Shown piece after piece: positions 57,034 through 64,000 of a DNA stretch of 64,000 nt. A program made the position numbers and the translations under genes. The DNA comes from Allocatelliglobosispora scoriae (GTDB taxonomy: Bacteria; Actinomycetota; Actinomycetes; Mycobacteriales; Micromonosporaceae). The notes under the pieces are model-generated. The model saw only the letters and a program-made list of their open reading frames with translations, was not told the origin of the DNA and did no database searches. The stretch covers positions 558,001 to 622,000 of the forward strand of contig NZ_JACHMN010000001.1 of NCBI RefSeq assembly GCF_014204945.1, given 5' to 3'. Position 1 is the first letter of the stretch. The number at the start of each line of letters is the position of its first letter.

Positions 57034-57776
57034 TCAGGAGCGGGCGCGCAGGGCGTGCAGGTAGTCCTTGTTCAGGCCCGCTATCGCCGACAGGGGGATT
57101 CCCTTGGGGCAGACGCTGGTGCACTCGCCGGTGTTGGTGCAGCCGCCGAAGCCCTCCTCGTCGTGGGTGGCGACCATGTCGAGGACCCGCGAGTCGCGTT
57201 CGGGCTGGCCCTGCGGCACCAGGCCCAGGTGGGTGATCTTCGCGGCGGTGAAGAGCATCCCGGACCCGTTGGGGCACGCCGCCACGCAGGCGCCGCAGCC
57301 GATGCAGGTCGCGGCCTCGAACGCCGCGTCCGCGTCGGGCTTGGGCACCGGCGTCGCGTGCGCGTCGGGCGCGGATCCGGTCGGGGCGCTGATGTAGCCG
57401 CCGGCGGCGATGATCCGGTCGAACGCCGACCGGTCCACGACGAGGTCCTTCACGACCGGGAACGCCCGCGCCCGCCATGGCTCGATGTCGACGGTCTCGC
57501 CGTCGGTGAAGTGCCGCATGTGCAGCTGGCAGGTGGTGGTCGCCTTCTCCGGTCCGTGCGGTACGCCGTTGATCACCAGCGAGCACGCGCCGCAGATGCC
57601 CTCGCGGCAGTCGTGGTCGAAGGCGACCGGCTCCTGTCCGTCGAGGGTGAGCCGCTCGTTGAGGACGTCGAGCATCTCCAGGAACGACATGTCCGGCGAC
57701 ACGTCGTCCATCGGGTAGGTCACCATCCTGCCCTTGACCTGCGGGGTCTCCTGGCGCCAGATGCGCAGTGTCAACT

Positions 57777-57780
<4 letters not shown>
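57034..57780 (-). CDS. sdhB: Succinate dehydrogenase / fumarate reductase iron-sulfur subunit
   Basis: The 248-residue protein has a plant-type [2Fe-2S] site ([20 protein letters not shown], later TTTC) and a C-terminal double cluster region ([33 protein letters not shown]). It passes electrons from the flavoprotein to the membrane anchor in complex II. GTG 57780 overlaps the sdhA stop, indicating translational coupling. Length is normal. Its last codons are followed by the 88-bp inverted-repeat element. Confidence 0.95.
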
Positions 57781-59711
<1,931 letters not shown>

Positions 59712-60446
59712 CTATTTCACCAATCCCGTCATCACTGCGAAGGGCACGGAGAGGTAGCCGACGACGAGCACCACGGCCAGCGCCAGCGCCACGCCCTTGA
59801 GGGCGCGCTGGCGGCGGGCGTTGCTGACGCCGAGGGTCTGCAGGGCGCTCCACACGCCGTGGCGCAGGTGGAACCCGAGCAGGATGATCGAGAGGGCGTA
59901 GAACGCGGTGATGTACCAGCGGCTCGGCGCGAAGTCGGCCACGACGTTGGCGAACGGGTGCGCCGGGTCACCCACCGGGTTCACCGCACCGACCGTGAGG
60001 TCCAGGATGTGCCACACGATGAAGGCCAGGACGATGACCCCGCCCCAGCGCATGGTACGAGCGGCGTAGCTGCCCTGGACCGGCTTGCGGTGTGCGTACC
60101 GGACGGGTCGGGCCTTCTTCGCGCGGACCGTGAGGACGGTCGCGGCCCAGATGTGGCCGACGACCGCGAGGGACAGCACCGTCCGCTGCAGCCACAGGTA
60201 GCCGGTCTCGGGCAGCACCGGCGAGCCGAGCCCGCGCAGCCAGTGCGCGTAGTGGTCGAACGCCTCGCCGCCGACGAAGATCTTCAGGTTGCCGGCCATG
60301 TGCGCGAGCAGGAACCCGACGAGCAGCAGTCCGGTGCCGGCCATGAGGGCTTTGAGCGCGACGGTGGAGCGTCCCGGCGTGGGCCGGGTGGCCCGGGGCG
60401 GGAGGGGAACGGCGGCCCTGGCGCGGGGCGGGGAAGCTACTACCAC
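59712..60446 (-). CDS. sdhC: Succinate dehydrogenase cytochrome b subunit (type B anchor)
   Basis: The 244-residue anchor has five membrane helices with histidines placed as haem b ligands: LLAHMAGNLKIF, VGHIWAATVL, WHILDLTVG and FHLRHGVWSALQ. There is no sdhD, matching the diheme type B complex II that reacts with menaquinone. GTG 60446 follows TAGCGT (minus strand, 60459-60454) at 7 nt; the frame upstream to 60551 is not coding. This is the first gene of the operon sdhC-sdhA-sdhB. Confidence 0.93.
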   Translation of the reverse strand: MVVASPPRARAAVPLPPRATRPTPGRSTVALKALMAGTGLLLVGFLLAHMAGNLKIFVGGEAFDHYAHWLRGLGSPVLPETGYLWLQRTVLSLAVVGHIWAATVLTVRAKKARPVRYAHRKPVQGSYAARTMRWGGVIVLAFIVWHILDLTVGAVNPVGDPAHPFANVVADFAPSRWYITAFYALSIILLGFHLRHGVWSALQTLGVSNARRQRALKGVALALAVVLVVGYLSVPFAVMTGLVK

Positions 60447-60467
60447 GGAGAAAACGCTAGGAGCGGG

Positions 60468-60484
60468 TTGGCCATATGGTCCAA
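60468..60484 (-). promoter_or_regulatory. Near-palindrome in the sdhCAB promoter
   Basis: TTGGCCATATGGTCCAA is a dyad with a single extra base. On the minus strand it supplies a TTGGAC 19 bp upstream of the TAGCGT -10 element, so a bound regulator would block or contact RNA polymerase. Confidence 0.4.
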
Positions 60485-60632
60485 TGCATGAACTGCGTCT
60501 TCTCAATAGCCAGCGGCTATCTGTGAGCAGCCTGTGCGCCTTCCGGGTCACTGATCATCGGGCGAAACCCGGCATTGCGCGCAACGGTGAGCGTGGCGGG
60601 GTGTGAGCGATCAGTCACGCCAGTTACCAGGG

Positions 60633-61712
60633 TCACACCAGGCCGAGCACGGGCGCGAGCGCCCGGCAGCGGTCGGGGTGGCACAGGATGTCGGCGGAGT
60701 CGACGGCCTGGTCGACGGTGCCGGGCAGGGTGCCGACCGGGCCGCCGTGCCGATGTCCGAGCCGGTCCAGGACGCCCCGCAGCACCGGGTCGGTGATGGC
60801 GGCGGTGAGCGCGACGGTGAACCGGTCCGCGCCGACGACCTCGATGTCGCGGGTGTAGTAGCGGCGCGGCGACGGGTCGACCGGCGGGCACAGGCCCAGC
60901 TCGTTGGTGGCGGCCGCGACGACGCAGGCTGCTGCGGCCAGGGCGTGCTCGCGTTCGCGCCAGTCAGTGGCCGCGAGCGCGGTGTCGAGGGTGCCGGTGA
61001 GGCTCGCGGCGACGGGCAGTCCGGCGAAGGCCCGCCCGAACCACTTGCCGTAAGGCGCCCAGCGGCGCTCGGCGAGGAACGCCAGGCGCATCAGGTCCCG
61101 GACCAGCCTCGCCGCGACGACGCGGGAGCCGAGGTCGTCGCCGGTGCTGCCGGTGCGCCCGGTGAACGCCTCCTCCTGCGCGATCCGCAGCCACCCGGCG
61201 GCGAGGGCGTACCGCCACACGTCGTCGGGGTACCAGCTCAGGGCGGCACGCCGGATCTCAAGGGCGCGGTCCGGGTCGGCGAAGACCTCCCCGGCGGTGA
61301 GCGAGCCGAGGATCTGGGTGGGTGTGAGCAGCCAGTCCGCGACGCCCATCCCGTCGGCCGGGTCGGTACCGGTCCGCGCGGCGAAGAACGCGGCGGCGGT
61401 GGTGACCTCGACCTGATGGGACGGCTGCCCGTCGTGGCTGTCGGTGTCGACGTACGCGACCGGGAACCCCTCGAACCGCTCCGGCAGGCCTCCCAGGAGC
61501 CGGTGGACCGGGGCGGGATCGGTGCCGGGCGGCAGGAAGAGCTGGACGCGCGGTCCGAAGTCGTGGTCGGTGGAGACGCCGTCGTCGAAGCCGAGCACCT
61601 CCGACCCGTCCCCGAGCAGCGCCGCCCCGTGCGGCACCCGGCCGAGCAGCGGCGCGACGGCCTCCCGGTAGAACCGCTCCGCCAGGCTGATGCCCGGCCC
61701 CGCCCCTGTCAT
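60633..61712 (-). CDS. DUF4037 domain protein (nucleotidyltransferase-like)
   Basis: The 359 residues match DUF4037, a family with an N-terminal nucleotidyltransferase-like part (AALLGDGSEVLGFDDGVSTD HDFGP, where the acidic pair could bind metal) and a C-terminal helical region (SWYPDDVWRYALAAGWLRIA; NELGLCPPVDPSPRRYY). Function is unknown. ATG 61712 follows TACCGT (minus strand, 61724-61719) at 6 nt. It is divergent from the MazG-like gene. Confidence 0.8.
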   Translation of the reverse strand: MTGAGPGISLAERFYREAVAPLLGRVPHGAALLGDGSEVLGFDDGVSTDHDFGPRVQLFLPPGTDPAPVHRLLGGLPERFEGFPVAYVDTDSHDGQPSHQVEVTTAAAFFAARTGTDPADGMGVADWLLTPTQILGSLTAGEVFADPDRALEIRRAALSWYPDDVWRYALAAGWLRIAQEEAFTGRTGSTGDDLGSRVVAARLVRDLMRLAFLAERRWAPYGKWFGRAFAGLPVAASLTGTLDTALAATDWREREHALAAAACVVAAATNELGLCPPVDPSPRRYYTRDIEVVGADRFTVALTAAITDPVLRGVLDRLGHRHGGPVGTLPGTVDQAVDSADILCHPDRCRALAPVLGLV

Positions 61713-61800
61713 CCCGCCACGGTAGCCAGCGCTGCGCCGGGCCGCACCGGCGGCGGGTCCGCCCGGGCCGGTCCTGCGGCCAGGGGCCAGACTGGCGGTC

Positions 61801-62148
61801 GTGACAGAGCAGAGCACCGTCGACTTCAGCGCCTATCAGCAGGCCGCCGCCCGCACCGGGGCGCCGATCGCGACCGACCACCCCATCGTCTATCCCACCC
61901 TGGGGCTGGTCAACGAGGCCGGCGAGGTGGCCGGGAAGGTGAAGAAGATCTTCCGGGACCGCGCCGGAGTCGTCACCGACGCCGACCGGGATGCCCTGAC
62001 CATGGAGCTGGGCGATGTCCTGTGGTACCTGTCGGAGCTGTGCACCCGGCTCGGCATCCGGCTGGAGGACGTCGCCGCGCGCAACATCGCCAAGCTCGCC
62101 GACCGGCAGGCCCGCGGAGTCCTGCACGGCGACGGCGATCTGCGGTGA
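61801..62148 (+). CDS. MazG-like nucleotide pyrophosphohydrolase
   Basis: A 115-residue single-domain all-alpha NTP pyrophosphatase with the paired metal motifs LVNEAGEVAGKVKK and TMELGDVLWYLSELCTRLG. Such small MazG-like enzymes hydrolyse nucleoside triphosphates (dNTP sanitation or stress alarmones). GTG 61801 lies 7 nt after CAGACT. It converges with the RibD-like gene, whose stop is 5 bp away. Confidence 0.88.
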   Translation: MTEQSTVDFSAYQQAAARTGAPIATDHPIVYPTLGLVNEAGEVAGKVKKIFRDRAGVVTDADRDALTMELGDVLWYLSELCTRLGIRLEDVAARNIAKLADRQARGVLHGDGDLR

Positions 62149-62152
62149 CTCC

Positions 62153-62755
62153 TCAGCCGCCGACCTGGTAGGTGAGGTGCGTGGCGTACGGGGTCACGAC
62201 CACGTCGGTCTGCTGCAGGGCGACCGTGGCACCGTCGCCGGCGAACAGCGGCGTCCCGCCGCCGAGCAGCACCGGCGACAGGTGGATCCGCAGCTCGTCG
62301 GCGTACCCCGACAGCACCGCCTGCCGCACCACGTCCCCGCCGCCCATCACGACCACGTCCTTGCCACCGGCGGCGGCGAGCGCCTGCTCGACGGCTTCGG
62401 CGACGCTGCCCGCGAACCGGAACCGCGCCCCCAGCCGCCACGACGCCGGGGCGGAGTGCGTCACGACGAAGACGGGCGGTCCGCTGGTCGCCTGGTCAGG
62501 CCCCGCGCCGTAGCCGAGCTCGTCGTTCCACCCGTTGGGTCCGTCGATGAAGTCGAACGTCCGCCGACCCATGATCACGGCGCCGGTCTCGGCCATGCTC
62601 CGCTCGGTGATGGCCGCGTCTTCCGGGCTGTCCTTGGCGAAGACCCACGTGTGCAGGGACTCCCCGCCTTTGCCCAGCCCGTGTTCCATGTCGACGCCCG
62701 GCGCGGTGACGTATCCGTCGAGGGACATGGAGATGTCAGCGATTACCCGGCTCAT
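62153..62755 (-). CDS. Dihydrofolate-reductase-fold (RibD C-terminal-like) protein
   Basis: The 200-residue protein shows ADISMSLDGYVTAPGVDME at the N-terminus, AVIMGRRTFDF for pyrophosphate binding, VVMGGGDVVRQAVLSGYADE and the C-terminal HLSPVLLGGGTPLF. This is the stand-alone RibD_C family common in actinomycetes, whose members bind NADPH but mostly lack an assigned substrate. ATG 62755 follows TAGGGT (minus strand, 62768-62763) at 7 nt. Confidence 0.88.
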   Translation of the reverse strand: MSRVIADISMSLDGYVTAPGVDMEHGLGKGGESLHTWVFAKDSPEDAAITERSMAETGAVIMGRRTFDFIDGPNGWNDELGYGAGPDQATSGPPVFVVTHSAPASWRLGARFRFAGSVAEAVEQALAAAGGKDVVVMGGGDVVRQAVLSGYADELRIHLSPVLLGGGTPLFAGDGATVALQQTDVVVTPYATHLTYQVGG

Positions 62756-62862
62756 ACCCGTCACCCTATGACGATCCGGGCACGAGCGCAGCGCGGAGTG
62801 ACGGGGCAAGTGGCCTGCGTCACATCGAGGGCCGCCGTGGAACAGACCGACCCCGTCGCGAC

Positions 62863-62881
62863 TTGAGCCTGACACGCTCAA
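62863..62881 (+). promoter_or_regulatory. HAIR-like operator (HspR box) in front of lon
   Basis: TTGAGC-N7-GCTCAA is a perfect inverted repeat with exactly the 7-bp spacing of the HspR-binding HAIR consensus CTTGAGT-N7-ACTCAAG; CTTGAG is present on the left. It overlaps the likely -35, with CACGAT (62885-62890) as possible -10. In Streptomyces HspR represses dnaK, clpB and lon through such sites. Confidence 0.75.
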
Positions 62882-62902
62882 CTTCACGATGGCAGGTGTC
62901 AG

Positions 62903-64000
62903 ATGTCGACATATCCCGTTCTTCCCCTGACCGACGCGGTCCTGCTCCCGGGCATGGTCATCCGCGTCACCCTCGACTCCACCACCCAGTCCGCCGTCGA
63001 CGCCGCCCGCTCGGCCGGCGACAAGACCCTGCTCGCGGTGCCGCGCATCGACGGCGGTTACGCCAGCCACGGGGTCACCGCGATCCTGGAGAAGGTCGGC
63101 CGTCTCGCGGGCGGCGAACCCGCCGCGGTCCTGCGGGGTGTCTCCCGCGCGCGGATCGGGTCCGGCGTACCCGGTCCGGGCGCAGCCCTGTGGGTGGAGG
63201 CCGAACTCCTCGACGAACCCGCGCCCACCGGCCGCACCCGCGAGCTGGCGCGGGAGTACAAGGCCCTGCTCACGTCGCTGCTCCAGCAGCGCTCCGCCTG
63301 GGAGGTCGTCGACGCGGTCGAGCGGATGACCGACCCGGTGCAGCTCGCCGACTCCGCCGGCTACGCGCCGTGGCTGTCCGTCGAGCAGAAGATGGAGCTG
63401 CTCGCGGCACCCGACGCCGCGCACCGGCTGGAGCTGCTCATCGGCTGGGTCCGCGACTACCTCGCCGAGCAGCAGGTCGCCGAGCAGATCAGCACCGATG
63501 TCCGCGAGGGCATCGAGAAGTCGCAGCGGGAGTTCCTGCTGCGCCAGCAGCTCGCCGCGATCCGCAAGGAGCTCGGCGAGGACGAGCCCGACGGCTCGGC
63601 CGACTACCGCACCCGGGTCGAAGCCGCCGACCTGCCGGAGAAGGTCCGCGCCGCGGCCCTGCAGGAGGTCGGCAAGCTCGAGCGCGCCAGCGACGCCACC
63701 CCGGAGGCCGGGTGGATCCGCACCTGGCTCGACACGGTGCTCGACGTGCCGTGGGGCGTGCGGACCGAGGACAACACCGACCTCGTCGCGGCGCGGGCGA
63801 CCCTCGACGCCGACCACACCGGTCTCGCCGACGTGAAGGACCGGATCCTGGAGCACCTCGCCGTCCGCAACCGGCGCGCCGCCCGCAACCTGCAGGTCGT
63901 CGGCGGTCGCGGGTCCGGTGCGGTGCTGGCGCTGGGCGGTCCGCCCGGGGTCGGCAAGACCAGTCTCGGCGAGTCCGTCGCCCGGGCCCTGGGCCGCAAC
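62903..64000 (+). CDS. lon: ATP-dependent protease Lon, N-terminal part (runs off the window)
   Basis: The 366 visible residues start MSTYPVLPLTDAVLLPGMVI, the typical Lon substrate-binding domain. They continue through the long helical segment (EQISTDVREGIEKSQREFLL; LRQQLAAIRKELGED) and reach Walker A, GPPGVGKT, at 346-353. The rest of the AAA module and the Ser-Lys protease domain lie beyond 64000. Lon degrades misfolded and regulatory proteins. ATG 62903 lies 21 bp after a HAIR-type operator, so heat-shock control by HspR is expected. Confidence 0.95.
   Translation, partial: MSTYPVLPLTDAVLLPGMVIRVTLDSTTQSAVDAARSAGDKTLLAVPRIDGGYASHGVTAILEKVGRLAGGEPAAVLRGVSRARIGSGVPGPGAALWVEAELLDEPAPTGRTRELAREYKALLTSLLQQRSAWEVVDAVERMTDPVQLADSAGYAPWLSVEQKMELLAAPDAAHRLELLIGWVRDYLAEQQVAEQISTDVREGIEKSQREFLLRQQLAAIRKELGEDEPDGSADYRTRVEAADLPEKVRAAALQEVGKLERASDATPEAGWIRTWLDTVLDVPWGVRTEDNTDLVAARATLDADHTGLADVKDRILEHLAVRNRRAARNLQVVGGRGSGAVLALGGPPGVGKTSLGESVARALGRN

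Overview
The window is about 72% G+C with strong G/C third-position codon bias. Together with leaderless starts, tail-to-tail packed genes, several ECF sigma factors, a single-anchor sdhCAB operon and an HspR-type heat-shock box in front of lon, this points to a chromosomal segment of an actinomycete. A Micromonosporaceae-like organism is my best inference. I see no tRNA, rRNA, CRISPR array, transposase or prophage gene.

Many genes share one start signature, called leaderless below: a TANNNT hexamer ending 6-7 nt before the ATG/GTG and no ribosome binding site. I used it to correct several starts (for example 567, 6812, 10017, 17077, 56218, 60446).

Layout. 1-2.3 kb: Nudix enzyme, methyltransferase, maleylpyruvate-isomerase-like protein, gene fragment. 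2.3-8.1 kb: secreted protein, sulfotransferase, tandem GNAT protein, large membrane protein with a cysteine-pair ectodomain, MFS exporter. 8.1-13.3 kb: two-component system divergent from an ATPase/FtsX-type ABC transporter. 13.3-25.4 kb: mainly housekeeping and accessory enzymes (GrpB, FKBP, degenerate Nudix, OafA-type acyltransferase, Bcp peroxiredoxin, GNAT), two ECF sigma genes, one an ECF41/SigJ type beside its expected epimerase. 25.4-30.7 kb: MOSC protein, a duplicated domain on both sides of an ECF sigma gene, a TipA-like MerR activator, class I lysyl-tRNA synthetase.

30.8-34.3 kb: ricin-type lectin, an unlisted 41-codon secreted peptide gene, a divergent HTH-TPR regulator and two AbfB-domain proteins. 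The peptide plus TPR regulator has the layout of a peptide-sensing (RRNPP-like) system. 34.6-45.4 kb: an apparent natural-product cluster without NRPS or PKS modules: stand-alone condensation domain, both glutamate mutase subunits, a membrane desaturase, three ATP-grasp ligases, an MFS exporter and an XRE regulator. The logical product is an amide-linked small molecule containing 3-methylaspartate, made by successive ATP-grasp ligations.

45.5-56.9 kb: secreted metallopeptidase-like protein, small enzymes, a third ECF sigma/membrane-protein pair, secreted proteins, GNAT, VOC and phosphotransferase genes. 57.0-60.4 kb: sdhCAB. 60.6-64 kb: DUF4037 protein, MazG-like enzyme, RibD-like reductase and the 5' part of lon. 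A palindromic terminator element built on CAACTCTTNAAGAGTTG recurs at four sites.
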